DNA of 64,000 bases from Phaseolus vulgaris (lineage: Eukaryota > Streptophyta > Magnoliopsida > Fabales > Fabaceae), in contig NC_023757.2 of the NCBI RefSeq assembly GCF_000499845.2, positions 3,878,118 through 3,942,117 on the forward strand. The letters run 5' to 3'. Position 1 is the stretch's first letter. Every line of letters begins with the position of its first letter. The translations under genes were made by a program, and so were the position numbers. The notes under the pieces are model-generated. The model was not told the DNA's origin and ran no database searches. It was given only the letters and a program-made list of their open reading frames with translations. This document shows, piece after piece, positions 10,486-23,959 of the stretch.

Positions 10486-11256
10486 GCTTCACACAAAGAG
10501 TTAGCAAGAACTGCTCAAATTCGCCTTGTGAGTTCCCATCAGGAGGTTTATGAACCATGTGATGATTCTTTTGCACTGGTTGATGCTCTTCTAGCTGATC
10601 GCAGTAACTTGCTGGAACATCATCCATCATTGTGCATGGAGATAGGTTGTGGAAGTGGATATGTCATCACTTCCCTTGCTCTTATTCTGGGGCAGGAAGG
10701 TCGTGGTGTAAACTATATTGCAACCGATATCAACCCTCATGCAGTGGAGGTGACCCGTGAGACGATGGAAGCACATGGGGTTGGTGCTGAGTTGGTAATA
10801 ACAGATATTGCAGCTGGATTAGAGGAGCGTCTGGCAGGGTTGGTTGATATTATGGTTGTGAACCCTCCTTATGTGCCTACCCCTGAAGATGAAGTTGGTG
10901 TTGAGGGTATTACCTCATCTTGGGCTGGGGGAGAGAACGGCCGGAGTGTAATTGATAAAATTTTGCCGGTTGCAGACCGTCTTTTGTCAGAAAAGGGATG
11001 GCTATACATGGTCACCCTCACTGCAAACAATCCTTCTGAGATATGCCATCAAATGAGAAAGAAAGGATATGCTTCTAGGATTGTTGTCCAAAGATCCACA
11101 GAGGAAGAAAGTCTCCATATAATCAAGTTCTGGCGTGATTTTGATACTAAAGGGAATGAACCAGACCAATCTGCTTCTGGATTCATAGGCTCCTTGCTTA
11201 CACAAATTCCTCTACTTTCATTTTGGAGAGGTACCAGTAGTGACAACAAGTGTTGA
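10486..11256 (+). CDS. N6AMT1: eRF1 glutamine methyltransferase, HEMK2/N6AMT1 type (main exon; first exon unresolved)
   Basis: This is a class I SAM-dependent methyltransferase of the HemK2/Mtq2 family. In other eukaryotes that family, with TRM112, methylates the GGQ glutamine of translation release factor eRF1. The exon is open from about 10486 to TGA at 11254-11256. It begins ARTAQIRLVSSHQEVYEPCD, so coding starts before the GTG at 10528 and the true ATG must lie in an upstream exon. Counting from 10528, the SAM-binding motif EIGCGSGYV is at residues 38-46 and the catalytic NPPY at 112-115, with GGENGRSVIDKILP after it. Acceptors at 10485 (TAG) or 10498 (AAG) are possible. The frame is uninterrupted over ~250 codons, close to the family's full length, so the gene is probably functional. 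Its presumed 5' part is separated by several kb of gene fragments. Confidence 0.85.
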   Translation, partial: ASHKELARTAQIRLVSSHQEVYEPCDDSFALVDALLADRSNLLEHHPSLCMEIGCGSGYVITSLALILGQEGRGVNYIATDINPHAVEVTRETMEAHGVGAELVITDIAAGLEERLAGLVDIMVVNPPYVPTPEDEVGVEGITSSWAGGENGRSVIDKILPVADRLLSEKGWLYMVTLTANNPSEICHQMRKKGYASRIVVQRSTEEESLHIIKFWRDFDTKGNEPDQSASGFIGSLLTQIPLLSFWRGTSSDNKC

Positions 11257-12875
11257 ATGAGAAAGCAATTGATTTCTGATGCTATGATCGTTTGTCCTCA
11301 CAACTAGTATGTTTGCATTGCCATGGCATTCAGAATGCCTTATAAGTACAGCAACCAATTCTTACCCTGTTAGCTGAGGTCAGCTTTATGAATCAATTAA
11401 CTACCATCAAAACTTTGTGAAAAACTAAATTAAAATTTTCAATAAGAACCACTTTTAGTAAGGTCTTAGTTTCTTCTAATATTTTCTTTGCCTTTTTATT
11501 CCATTTAATTATATTATCTTCAATATGATATACTTATATCTTTACATTCAGTACCTCTATTTTGACACTTGTTCAAGATCCAATGATTCTCTAGGCCAGG
11601 TGCTAAAAATTGTTAATGTTGATTTAGAACTTGTCATTTGTGTTAACATCCTAAGATATAATAGATTTTTACCTACTCATATTGGCAAATACATGTACCT
11701 GATTATTCAGTAATTTAAAAAAAATTACTGTACAAAAATGAAAGTAGTTAACTCTCTTAATTGAACAGGTCTAGGTAGGCATCAAATTTATTGGTTTGAT
11801 TTTTTTTAGAATAAACACTTTTTTTAATTAGGTTTCTATTAATTACAAAAGTTTTTAACCATGTTTAATGCATGGCAAAGCATTTCAATAATTTTAAAGC
11901 AATTGAATAAATTGAAAAAGGAAATACAAAGATAACATTAAACAATTTAAGACTACATACACACGAATGTTTATAGATAATTAAAATTATTTACAGTTCT
12001 TCAAAATATAAACATATAATTCGATCTTCGTTGTGACATTTTAATCTTTTATATTTTTTTAGCTGAAATTTAGTATTCATATATTTTAGAAATTATTGTA
12101 CTTGTAATCTACATTAAAGGCCTAAACCATTATTTTTACTAGAGATATGGAGAGTGTGCCATAAATTTGAAATATGAAAAGGTTTAAAAAGTTGAAGAAA
12201 AAAAATAATGAAATTTAAATGATTTTGTAAAAAGTAAAGACTTCTTTAATCAAGTGTAAGTTCGAGATCTTCTATTTTTTATTAATGATCTTTGAATCAA
12301 AAGCCTATACTGATTTAAATAAAATAAATAATTGAATTATCAGTGATTTATCTTAATAAAATTATTTAACAATTCATGCTTCACCCTTCCTTTTGTACTC
12401 TTTCTTTTATTATGTCTTCAGAAATATTAAAATCTCACCATACCAATTTTTTTAATCTATTCGTAAATAGATTTGTTAATATGTATCAAGCGCCATGTTA
12501 AAGAGAAAGCAGGGGAAAGATATTGTATTTTTTTATATACGAGTTTTATAGAATTAAACTCACATAACAGAAAAGCAATTACGTAACTATTACTTCACTA
12601 ACAGGATTGAAATTTGTGAAAATAAAAAAAATATATTTATATCCCAGTGCTACATATTTTACACAACAAAAAATTTATAAAAATATATTAAAAATTGTAT
12701 TAGAAATATATTGTTGGCTAATAACTGAGAGACGAACTAAGGTAATTCTCTTCATTTACCTTTTTATCAAACTAAATTTTTTTATAATAACTTATTTTCA
12801 TTGTAATTTGAAACTTATTTTTGTTTTAATTTATATTTCTCATGTTTTTACATTAAATTACATTCATATGTAATC
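11257..12875. other. Intergenic, AT-rich
   Basis: The first ~200 bases are probably the methyltransferase 3' UTR. No other gene, RNA or clear element is recognised. Confidence 0.5.
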
Positions 12876-13085
12876 GTTGAAGATCCCACATAATTCATTT
12901 TATATAAGTGAGTGGAAACCTCACATCATGAACCGGTTTTAAGAGTTGAGTTAGACTTAAAGTCCACTTTGTAATATAATATCAGAGCAATTTTGAGCAT
13001 ATCTTAACGAGAATTTCTTGAATTTATCCGATCACCCGCTATTAGACCACTTATAATATGTTATCCCACGTACGAGTCGTCACTA
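12876..13085 (+). mobile_element. TRIM-type retroelement remnant, copy A
   Basis: It begins GTTGAAGATCCCACAT and has the ordered blocks GTTGAGTTAGACTTAAAGTC, ATATCAGAGC (a decayed primer-binding site for initiator tRNA-Met, canonical TGGTATCAGAGC) and ATAATATGTTATCCCACG. The same block order occurs at 25463-25699 and, inverted, at 50690-50925. There is no coding sequence. Confidence 0.65.
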
Positions 13086-16000
13086 ATTTTCTATTTTGTA
13101 AATGTATACTATTAACACATGATTTTTTTTTTATTTAATCAAATCTCTTTCAAATTACTAACAAACTTATTCAATTTTTTTTTACTTTCTACATTATTTT
13201 CAATAATGCATACAATTTTTAGTCCAAATATTCCTCTTTCTGTCTGTCATAATCCTAACAATACTTCAGAATGAATATTATATAATAAAAGGCATAGGAA
13301 ACATCAATTTGAGGAGTCTCATTCGTGAAGAAACATCAACTTCAAGAGTGGGAGGAGTCAAGAATTGTAGGTTAATTCAAAGAAATCATGCTTCTGTTCT
13401 ATCTTTTTCTTTTCAATTCAAACGCATTAAGCATAATATATGTTTCATATAAAAGAATATATAAGATAGAGTTTGAACGTTCCATTATTGCATGAGTTTC
13501 TGTATTATTATATAGCAATGGGTTGAAACGTGTGATTTTTTTCTTTCTTTTAAAAATTATTATAGCTAGACTTTTAGCAACACATGAAGATAAATTATCC
13601 ACCAACCCACAATTTTATGGTATGTGATTGAAAATTAAATCATTTTAAAATGAAAAAGAAAACGTAGTGATGATGTCATAGTTTGTAGTTTTTTGCACTA
13701 TTGATGAATGGGAAAGTGGGAAAGAAAAAGGTTAAGGGCATAAAGTGCTAAATTGAAGGGTTAGTTATACTGACCCTTGTGATCTTGATGGGCCACGTGT
13801 GCAACAAAGACTGTTAAATATAAATAAATAAATAAATAAGTAGTTTTTTTTAGTAAATTAATTTTTAAACTCGTCAATATTATTTGATTTATCTTTTTAT
13901 ATTATTGACATTTTAAAAAAATAATTTTATGTTTTTAAAATTAAAATTGGTGCTGATCAATATTTTATATAAAAAATTTATTTATCATTAATTTTTTTAT
14001 AAATTATTTTATTTATTAAATATTATTGGTATTTATTTTATTTTGTTAGGTGTTAAACCTTTCTTGATAAGAATATTAAAATTTGATTCAATTTTATTGT
14101 TTTTTTCTATTTTTTTATTATTTAAAAAATATACACAACCAAGTAAATAGATTAAAACAAAATAATTATAAAAAAAAATATTAAAAATATGGCGGTTTAC
14201 CCACTCTCTGGATAGGTTACTAATTTTATTCATTACAACCTTGACAGTTTCATGTTCCATTTTTAATAAGTCAATGACAAATCAGATTAAAATGAACTGA
14301 CTCATTGTACAATCCCTAGTTTTAACAATAGAAAAAAAATAATGGAATATGAAAATTATTTTATAATTGGTTAATTTATATATTTTTATGAATTTTTGTA
14401 AATTTTCATGGATTATTTAAAATAAAGTTGTATTTGTGGTAGATAGTCTTATTCTAGTTTTCATACCAATCCAGTTTAATAAATTTATATCTCTTAGTTT
14501 CGTATGCATTTATTTAATTTTACAATCAATTAAAAGTCGAAAATGATATAAAATATAATTAAAATAGAACGTTATTATCAATTGTTGCTCATAATATCAC
14601 TTGCTTCTTAAAATCAGTTTTAATTATTATAGATACATGTCAACTAGCTGCTAAAGTATAATCACTAAATTATTTTAAAGTTTTAAAATTAATAATGCAA
14701 TATTTAAAATGAGTTCTTAGTAATCTAATAATCTTGGAAATTGAAGAATTTCTTTTTCTTGAATTCAAAGTCAATACCACCATTAATATTGAGGTGAATT
14801 AAAGTCTACAAATTAATATTTTGAAAAAGGAAAATATAAGTTTAAAGTAAAAAATAATACTATGCATAATTAGTAGTGTTTTTCAATCAACTCAATTAAT
14901 TTTTTTCTTTAATAAGTGATGTATTTAGAGAAATAAGTACTAAATTTAATTAGAGATCATCAATAATTGTATTAGGTAAGTTTCTGCATTATTCTTTTTA
15001 ATTACCTTACTTTAAAAAAAAATAATATATAGGCTTTAATTCCTTTCAATATAAATAATTCTATCAATGAAGATAAATAACTGAAATTAAGAAGACACAA
15101 ACATTCTCTTCAACATCTTAGATTAACATATTACTAATAACTAATTTTAAATAGTAAATTTGATCAATGTTATACAAATTTAATAGTCGAATTGTTAATT
15201 AAATTTATATTAAAAATGAAAAATATACTAAATATTTAACACAATCTAATAAATTCAATTGAGTTTATTATTTTTTATATAATAATATTAATATATAAAC
15301 TAATAAATAAAGTTTAAGATTATATAATTTTATAGTTAAAATTTTAAAATATTATCGTAATAAAGTAATTAATGTTAAAATAAAATAATTTGGTTTTCTT
15401 TGATTTTCACCAACCTTCTTACCTAACAAAACCAGTTAGGAGGTTGTCACGTGCGCAGCAATACCGAAACATTGATGTGTGTGTCCTACTAAGGGTATTG
15501 GCTTCAAGATATTATTATTTAATTAATTAAAAATATTTTATGCATATTTTTAAAATAAAACTCATTATCTCATTGTGCATGGTAATTTATAATTAAGATA
15601 TATTGTAACAATATTTCTATTTATAGTACATTTTAGTTAAATACAAACAAACCCCTCTTTCTAAATTTACTATAGTTTTTTGTTTTATAAATTAAATTAC
15701 AATATATATAAAGTGAATCGGTTATAAAATTATGTTTTTTCAGTATTTTATTTTATTTATGAGAAATATTTATTTTAATTTTTTTTAGTTGTTTTGTTCC
15801 AATTCTAACAATTTCTCCCCATATATAATGAAAAATAATTAATGCAAACTCAAATTGAAAGTTAGGTGTCTTTTTCTTAGAAAATTTGTATTGTGAAGTC
15901 CAAGGATTTTGTTTTCTTCTTTTTATTTTCTTTCTTCCACCGGTTTATTTTAATAAATTATTTCTCATTTTTTTTCATAAATAAATCCTGTTAATTTGAA

Positions 16001-17449
16001 GATCGTTTATTATAAAATATTTTTATTTAATTAAAATTGAATTTTGAACAAGTTATCTTTTGCTTGCAAATTTTTCTACTTTTCAAATTTTATATCTATA
16101 AATGTTTTGAGAAAATATTTTTTTAATTCGTTCTTGATTTGTTTTAGTGATATTTTAAGTACCATAATTCATCTAATTCACATAGTTTGAAACATTTTTT
16201 TGGTATACTTATTTATACAATGAACTTAATTTATGAAAATAAGGTGAGTCATAGTTATATACTTATTTATATAATAAACTTATGGAATTAATCTTCAAGT
16301 AGACTAAAAATGTTTATAATAAGTCACGTGTTAGATTTTTGTGCAACATGTTTAAAACAAGTATTGCGAAATATGCATCTTATATATGTTATCTTATATC
16401 CATGTTATATATGTTATCTTATATCCATTATGTTAGAGGAAACATTAACAAAATCCAAGTTATTCTGATTAAACGCTTGCAACAAAGCGTTAAAACATGA
16501 ATTTGTTTAATATCATATCATAATAGACACAATGTTGCATCTAATGATGATAAACAAAAAATGTTTTGTTTAACGACAACATATGCAAAACACTTTGCAT
16601 ACATATTTATACATATTTATGTATGCTAAGTTTATGCTTATGATAAATGATAAGATGAGTTTTGAAAAATTACATAATATTGCTCTTTTAACGTATAAAT
16701 TATTTTACTATGTTTATAGAGAATACTCTTTTATTTGACCATCAAGATGATCTCATAAAAAATGTCAACATCAAAAGATTTATTGAGAAGTATGTCAAAA
16801 CTACTTTACACCAACAATTTCAATGAAATGATAATATGTCATTGTTGCATAGTCCATCCGTCTCGTACAATCCTGACTTTTACTTTAGTTGAGATAAAGT
16901 AATTTGACCTAAGCATGATAAGTTATATTGAATATCAAAGTGTTCATTCAAATAGAATGTTGTGTGAAAAACATTTAATGCAACTCTCAACATGAAAAAT
17001 GAATAATATAGATTGTCTAACACCACCATAGACTATTTATATTAAAATCATTTTATTTTACTAAACAACAATGATCATCTATCGAGTAAAACTTGATCAA
17101 TAACGTGACATAATCTTGGTTAACAAATAAACTAGTATAAAAATTTTAGAAAAAAATACATTTTACTACTTTTACTTTTGCATTACATATATTATTGAAA
17201 TATTATCTAATTTTAAAGAAAAACCTTTTTTAAATAGAGTGCATTTGACCATTTTAATATCATCTACTAATCTTGCAAAAATTACAAAAAAAAAATTTAA
17301 AATATAGTTAACTATCCCTTCTTTTATATTTTATGTATTGGGGGTTGGTAGGATAGTTTTGTGAGCGAACCGAAGTGAAGTGTTTTTAATTACCACTCAT
17401 GCTTAATTAGTAGGTCAAACTAATAAAGTACATTCAAAACACTGATTCG
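13086..17449. other. AT-rich intergenic DNA upstream of transketolase
   Basis: No gene is recognised. There is a short (AAAT)n run at about 13820-13840. The part around 16430-16650, with repeated AAACATG/TTTGTTTAA words, loosely resembles the copia-type LTR at 38121 and may be an old relative, but I cannot align it convincingly. Some retroelement decay is likely. Confidence 0.5.
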
Positions 17450-17456
17450 TATATAT
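17450..17456 (+). promoter_or_regulatory. Candidate TATA box of transketolase
   Basis: TATATAT lies about 90 bases before the ATG at 17542 and is followed by a pyrimidine-rich leader. Transcription would start near 17480, giving a ~60-base 5' UTR. Confidence 0.45.
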
Positions 17457-17541
17457 CAGAAAACTCTCATTCTCTCCGCCACTCTCCTCCCTCCCCGCCG
17501 GCCACCTCGTATTCTCTCCCTCCGCCATATCACTGAAAACC

Positions 17542-20500
17542 ATGGCTTCCTCTTCTTCCCTCTCCCTCTCCCAAGCCCTCCTCCGCCCCACCCCTCTCTC
17601 CTCCTCCCACTGCCCCTCCCTCCGCGTCTCCCCCTCACTCCGCCCCGCCCCTCCCACCGCCCCGCTCTCCCTCCGCCGCCGTGCAGCCCCAGTGCGCGCC
17701 TCGGTTCCCCTCAAGACAGTTGAGAAGGCCACTTCTGACATCGCGCTTGTGGAGAAGTCTGTCAACACGATCCGCTTCCTCGCCATCGACTCCGTCGAGA
17801 AGGCGAATTCCGGCCACCCGGGTCTCCCCATGGGATGCGCCCCAATGGGTCATGTACTCTACGACGAGGCCATGAAGTACAACCCCAAAAATCCGAAGTG
17901 GTTCAACCGGGATCGCTTTGTTTTGTCCGCGGGTCACGGGTGCATGCTCCAGTACGCCTTGCTGCACCTCGCTGGCTTCGATAGTGTCAAGGTAAGGATG
18001 GGGAAAGAGGAAATCCATATGGGGTGGCTCGGATCCGTTAAAGTTTTATGCTTTTGGGAAAGCTATTTCTACAAGAAAAAAAATATTGATTTTGTTTTTT
18101 CACGAGGTGGATAAAGTTAAAAATTTATATTTCTATTAAGTAGTATTCAATCCATCCATATTTCTGAGCTTCATGTTATTCAGTCCAAGAAACATGTCAG
18201 ATTCTGGGCATCACAATTAAATGAAATGATAGTTTGTCATTTGTAATCTCTACAATAAGGATTTGTATCAAAACCAAAAATCGCAGTATACTGGACTTTC
18301 TAATTCTTTTAGAGGTTTATCTAAAATATTTGCGATATAACTATGTAGGGTGATTTGGATTTTAGGATGAAGGTTTTGTTTTGGGGTTTTGGGGTTGAGT
18401 GGGCACAAGCAGATCTAGGAATGCTAGTTTGTAAAGAATGTTTATTTTTTTTCCCTTTTTGTAATGGGGTTGTGTTTGTTTTTCAGTGTGTTGTTTTTTA
18501 TCTGTTTGTGGGAAGCGTGATGACTGGATGAGTTTTGTGTATATTTTGATCCTTACTGAAGTGAAATTGTTGTGTTTGAGGGCGCTTTGACTTTTTAGGA
18601 AGAGGATTTGAGGCAATTTCGACAATGGGGGAGCAGAACCCCGGGACACCCAGAGAATTTTGAGACCCCTGGAGTTGAAGTGACAACAGGTTTGATATGC
18701 TTTTGAGTTTGCGCAGTGTGGAATAGTGATTCTTTTTCTTTTTGATTTTGTTCACTTATCCATCTTTTATTTCCAATTTTCATAGGTCCTCTTGGTCAGG
18801 GGATTGCCAATGCTGTTGGTTTGGCCCTTGCGGAGAAGCACTTGGCTGCGAGATTCAACAAGCCTGATAATGAGATTGTTGATCATTACACGTAAAATAG
18901 CTAAATCTTATGCAACTTGCAAGGTTTTAATTGTGTGGTGATTTGCTAATGGCGTCTGTTTTATGCAGATATGCTATACTGGGTGATGGTTGTCAAATGG
19001 AGGGTATTGCAAATGAGGCGTGCTCACTTGCTGGCCACTGGGGACTGGGGAAGCTGATAGCATTTTATGATGACAATCACATTTCTATTGATGGTAACAC
19101 AGAGATTGCATTCACCGAGAGTGTTGATAGTCGTTTTGAGGGACTTGGATGGCATGTTATATGGGTGAAGAACGGAAATAATGGCTATGATGATATTCGT
19201 GCTGCCATTGAGGAAGCAAAATCTGTCAAAGACAAACCCACACTAATCAAGGTTAGTGTAATAGGCAACATAGATGTCTTTTTATTATAACTGTCATAAT
19301 CTGTCATTATTTATAGGGAATCCTTTTAAGCTAATGTTACAGACATGATTTCTGTTACTAAATACTGCATTGTATGTACATAATTTGCGAAGCTGGAGCT
19401 ATTGGAGTGAAACTAATGCAGTAAATTAAGGGGCAGTTTATCAAGTGTTAATGGTTAGTCATTTACTGATTAGTTCCATTTAACAGGTCACAACAACCAT
19501 TGGTTTTGGTTCTCCCAACAAAGCTAACTCCTACAGTGTGCATGGAAGTGCACTGGGTGCCAAAGAAGTTGATGCCACAAGGCAGAACCTTGGATGGCCG
19601 TATGAGCCATTCCATGTGCCCGAGGATGTCAAAAAGTATGGATTATGGGTTTAGAGATTTATTTTTACCTGCTACACTGCTCAGTATATAAATGTTACTG
19701 AATAAGAATTGCTTGTCTGTCTGCAGGCATTGGAGTCGCCACATCCCCGAGGGTGCTGCACTTGAAGCTGAGTGGAATATTAAGTTTGCTGAGTATGAAA
19801 AGAAATACAAGGAAGAAGCTGCGGAACTAAAATCTATAATCAATGGTGACTTGCCTGCTGGATGGGAGAAGGCACTTCCGGTTAGTAATTTTTGAACTTG
19901 TGGATTATTTGTTCATCATCTTTACGTGGAGATAACTTTGAAGGTAATGTAATGTGCAAAAATTGATAATGAATCTGATGTTAGTGAGTATCACGGTTTG
20001 ATATCATGTTATTTAATTTTTTTAACATATCTGCATCCAAAAGTGACACCAAAAGCTGACATTGAGTTGTGTCTGGAATATAAATTGATTACCTTTTTCA
20101 ATTTGGTATCAGACATACACTCCAGAGAGCCCAGCTGATGCCACCAGAAATCTGTCTCAGCAAAACCTTAATGCCCTTGCAAAGGTTCTTCCGGGTCTGC
20201 TTGGGGGTAGTGCAGATCTTGCTTCTTCCAACATGACCTTGCTAAAAATGTTTGGGGACTTCCAAAAGGATACTCCAGCAGAACGCAACGTTAGATTTGG
20301 TGTTAGGGAACATGGAATGGGAGCAATCTGCAACGGCATTGCTCTTCACAGCCCTGCACTCATTCCGTATTGTGCTACTTTCTTTGTTTTCACTGATTAC
20401 ATGAGAGGTGCCATAAGGCTTTCTGCGCTATCTGAGGCTGGGGTTATTTATGTCATGACTCATGATTCAATAGGACTTGGAGAGGATGGTCCAACCCACC

Positions 20501-21072
20501 AACCTATAGAGCACCTGGCAAGCTTCCGGGCAATGCCGAACATTTTGATGCTCCGTCCTGCCGATGGCAATGAAACAGCTGGGGCATACAAAGTTGCGGT
20601 GCTCAACAGGAAGAGACCCTCCATCCTTGCCCTTTCCAGGCAGAAACTGCCCAATCTTCCGGGATCTTCTATCGAAGGCGTTGAAAAGGGTGGTTACACC
20701 ATTTCAGACAACTCCACTGGAAACAAGCCTGATGCCATTTTGATTGGAACTGGTTCTGAATTGGAAATTGCTGCCAAAGCTGCTGAGGACCTGAGAAAGG
20801 AAGGGAAGACTGTTAGAGTTGTTTCCCTTGTTTCTTGGGAACTTTTTGATGAGCAGTCAGAAGCATACAAGGAGAGTGTTTTGCCTGCTGCTGTATCAGC
20901 CAGAGTTAGCATCGAGGCAGGATCAACATTTGGGTGGGAGAAAATTGTTGGATCTAAGGGAAAAGCCATAGGTATTGATCGTTTTGGAGCTAGTGCTCCA
21001 GCAGGAAAAATATACAAAGAATTCGGTATCACTAAGGAAGCTGTTATTGCTGCAGCAAAAGAGCTTATCTAG
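17542..21072 (+). CDS. TKL: Transketolase, chloroplastic, seven exons
   Basis: Transketolase moves two-carbon ketol units between sugar phosphates using thiamine diphosphate. In plastids it serves both the Calvin-Benson cycle and the oxidative pentose phosphate pathway. Exons are 17542-17991, 18599-18689, 18786-18891, 18969-19251, 19487-19635, 19727-19880 and 20113-21072. All are GT-AG and the phases join into one 730-residue frame, slightly short of the usual ~740. Residues 1 to about 60 form a Ser/Pro/Arg-rich plastid transit peptide ending near VRAS. The mature enzyme starts near [16 protein letters not shown]. Visible motifs are NSGHPGLP (~89-96), the ThDP/Mg motif GDG (221-223) with the downstream Asn, FGVREHGMG with catalytic Glu near 477, and the C-terminal domain [10 protein letters not shown]. 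Exon 1 is strikingly C-rich and GC-rich compared with later exons. An AATAAA lies at 21242-21247. The gene looks complete and functional. Confidence 0.97.
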
Positions 21073-21247
21073 ATGTTTTAGTTTCTTTCTGTTCATGTAA
21101 AACTTTTCATTTTTTCCTCTTTTGGTTTTATTTGCTAGAGGTTGTTTTGGCATAAGACGTTGCTTCCACTCACTCACTCACTGTTTTGCTGGATTTCTCA
21201 TGAGAAATTTGCCATTTGTAAGAGTAATAGCCTTTTGGCAAAATAAA

Positions 21248-22700
21248 AGGAGGTTCCTACTTTATACATGTATTAAGCATGACACTGTCGTCCTAAATAG
21301 GTGATCAATTTTGAATACTCAATAGTAATAAGATTTAGTGTGGTTAGAACTATGGTAGTTGAATTGGGAATCTTATCATGAATAAGACAACTTATATTAT
21401 TTTGAATTGGGAATCGCTTTATTTCATAGATCGTTTTATATTATATATAGTAAAATTTATAAATATTTAAAAAATATAAGATAAGACATATAAACATGGA
21501 AGAATATAATTAATAATCACAATTGCATTCAAAATTGTATCACTCGTCATATTATGTTAATATTTGTTTTTTTTTATCAACAATAAGGATTGAATAACGG
21601 GAACCAACCCATACCTATATAAAAGGAATCAATTTCTCTGGTCTTCCAAACGCATCAAAATGAGAGAGTAAAAAATAATCTACCACTATAAATTCCGTAC
21701 AATCTCAAAACAAACACATTACAATCTCACAAAAACCAACAACTATCAAAATAAAGATACCAATCACCCTAAGCAAGCTGAGGGTATTTTAGAAGTTATC
21801 TACCAAACCTTCAATTGATTAATATATGGTTAGACTAGATTAATATTATAATGGTTGAATTAGGCTGGATTATATAATCCAATGTTTTTGTTAAATGAAA
21901 GAAAAAACATTTGATGTACTCGTCTTTTATAAATGAAGACACCCACAACAAAAATCTCTCCGATTTGTTTTTCCTAAAAAAAAATAGTACTTTTGTTATT
22001 GGTGCTGTTTTTCGGGTAAGAAAATTAAAATTAGACTTTTTATAAAATTAGACTTTTTATAAAACCAATTTAAGTGATTTGACACGTTCACACCTAAATC
22101 CAAAATAAAACCCAAATCGCTATACGAAATCGTTTTGCAATTCATACAATTTTTAATACAATTCACACAATACAACTGTGATATAAGAATAAAAATATTA
22201 TTCTCATAATTTGTATCGTAAGTATTCAAAACCGTATCATATCCTACTATTCGTATAGTAAATAATACTATACTTACTATGGTTGGAACCTAGATCTTAC
22301 CGAGAAATTTGTTTGGAAATATTTGTCAAACAAGACCTGTCTTCACTATTAGAATGCTCATAATCCTTACAATCATCTGAAGACAAAGTATACTTGTAGC
22401 TATGAAATCTCAAGTTGTTTTTAAGTACTCAATGGGATAGTTTTTGATGAATTTTCTATCAGAAATCACTGACAAATTTAAACTGCCTGATATGTCCATC
22501 CAAAAGGGTAAGACGCATGCCCCTAAGCTCTTAATCGTCTCTAGGTTAAATTACTTAGTTGGTTCTTGTAGTTATAATTTGTTTTTCTTTAACTTTTATA
22601 CTTAAAAATTCATGTTTTGATAATGCTCTCTCTTCAATCCTCACTGTAAGAACTAAAAGAAAGATGTGATGAGATTAAAATGAAATGTTTATAAGCATAT
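21248..22700. other. Intergenic DNA downstream of transketolase
   Basis: No gene is recognised. A stretch near 21600-21780 has a more balanced, retroelement-like composition, without a readable domain. Confidence 0.5.
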
Positions 22701-22739
22701 AAAGGTAGAAGGAAAATATTGTAACTATAAGGACATAAC

Positions 22740-23050
22740 TAATAAGTGTTTTTCGGAATCTTCCTAGACACCCCTTTCCAAAATTTATAAGTGTACTATG
22801 GAAAATATTTTCTGAAAATTCTGGAAAGCATTTTCTGAGAAAAAAAAAATCAGAATAAAATTTCCGAAACATGTATAATACATTTTGGAATGTGTTTTTC
22901 GGAATAATTTTTTTATAATGTATTCTGAAAAGAGCTTTCTCGAAAGATACCGGATTAGATGAAGCATTTTGGTCTTTTTACCTATTTGATGGGGTGACAG
23001 GAAGAACTTTGTTGGGGTGCAAGAAACACCTAACTTATTACGGTAGAACC
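22740..23050. mobile_element. Possible palindrome-rich MITE
   Basis: Several imperfect palindromes built on TTTTCGGAATA/TATTCTGAAAA occur in this ~300-bp stretch. Both ends carry GTGTTT...CACCCC-type sequence in inverted orientation (AAGTGTTTTTCGG...GACACCCC and GGGGTG...AAACACCTAACTT). The style resembles the 336-bp element at 52942, but the ends are too diverged for a firm call. Confidence 0.35.
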
Positions 23051-23275
23051 CCTCTTTATTCATATCATAACTATAGAAAAATATGACTTCCCTTCAGATT
23101 GTTTTTTGATAAATCAAAGAAAGTACATTATTAATTGAAATTTAATGAAAAATGCACAATTTGAATAGGTATAACATCAATAAAAATATTAATGAGAAAA
23201 CTCAAAGGAATTCCAAAAAGAGAAGCAACAAAATTAAGGCACAATTTGAAACAAGCATATAAAAAATTTTATATT

Positions 23276-23643
23276 ACTACAAGAAAATTATTAAATAGAG
23301 ATAAAAAATAATTAGTTGTTATATTGATTAAATTAAATTTTATTTTAAAGATTAAAAAAATTATTGGTATCTAAATTAGTTTTTGTTATTGATAAATAAT
23401 TTTCAAATTGGTATCTAATTAGTTACCGATGTTTTAACTACCAACTTTAGAATCTAAATAATTAGTAGGTAAAACTTTGGTAGCTAATTAGATACAAATT
23501 TAGAAACTATTTATCAATAATAGAAATTAATTTATATACTAATAATTTTTTTAGTCTCTAAAATAATAATTAATTTAGTTAATATAACATTTAATTATTT
23601 TTTATCTCTAAAATTAGTTTTTATTTAATGATTTTCTAATACC
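23276..23643. mobile_element. Palindromic CACTA-type MITE
   Basis: The left end ACTACAAGAAAATTATTAAA is mirrored at the right end by TTTAATGATTTTCTAAT. The two halves (AGAGATAAAAAATAATTA... and ...TAATTATTTTTTATCTCT) are extended inverted copies, so nearly the whole ~370 bp can fold back. A second member of the family lies at 26272-26540. Confidence 0.7.
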
Positions 23644-23959
23644 TATTTACTTGCCTACTAAACAAAATCAAAACTCAAGTTGAGTTATGAAGAAAAAGAA
23701 CCACTCCAAGATGTTTGAAACAACACATTCAATTAGTAGAAACTAGGTCATGCATCAATCTGTGAATTTGAGTTATTTTAGGCTTTCTTTTACTCTTGTT
23801 TCTTCTTCATATATCTCAGACTCACTATTTTTTCCAGCTCTAAGTTTTCTTTTTATTTTCAGTTCAAGAAGCCACCAATTATCTTTTTATGCACGCAATT
23901 TTGAACAACTCACAAACTAGGCCAAATTTCACTTCTAATCAACTAACAAGTCATGGGTG

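Noticed and set aside
10528..10530. GTG at 10528 as start of the methyltransferase
   Set aside because: Family-specific sequence (ARTAQIRL) continues upstream in frame, so this is an internal Val codon.
17415..18018. Open frames on the minus strand across transketolase exon 1
   Set aside because: They are by-products of the GC-rich, C-ending codons of exon 1. They show no domain and overlap a certain gene.
20694..21032. Open frames opposite the last transketolase exon
   Set aside because: Antisense shadow of a certain exon.
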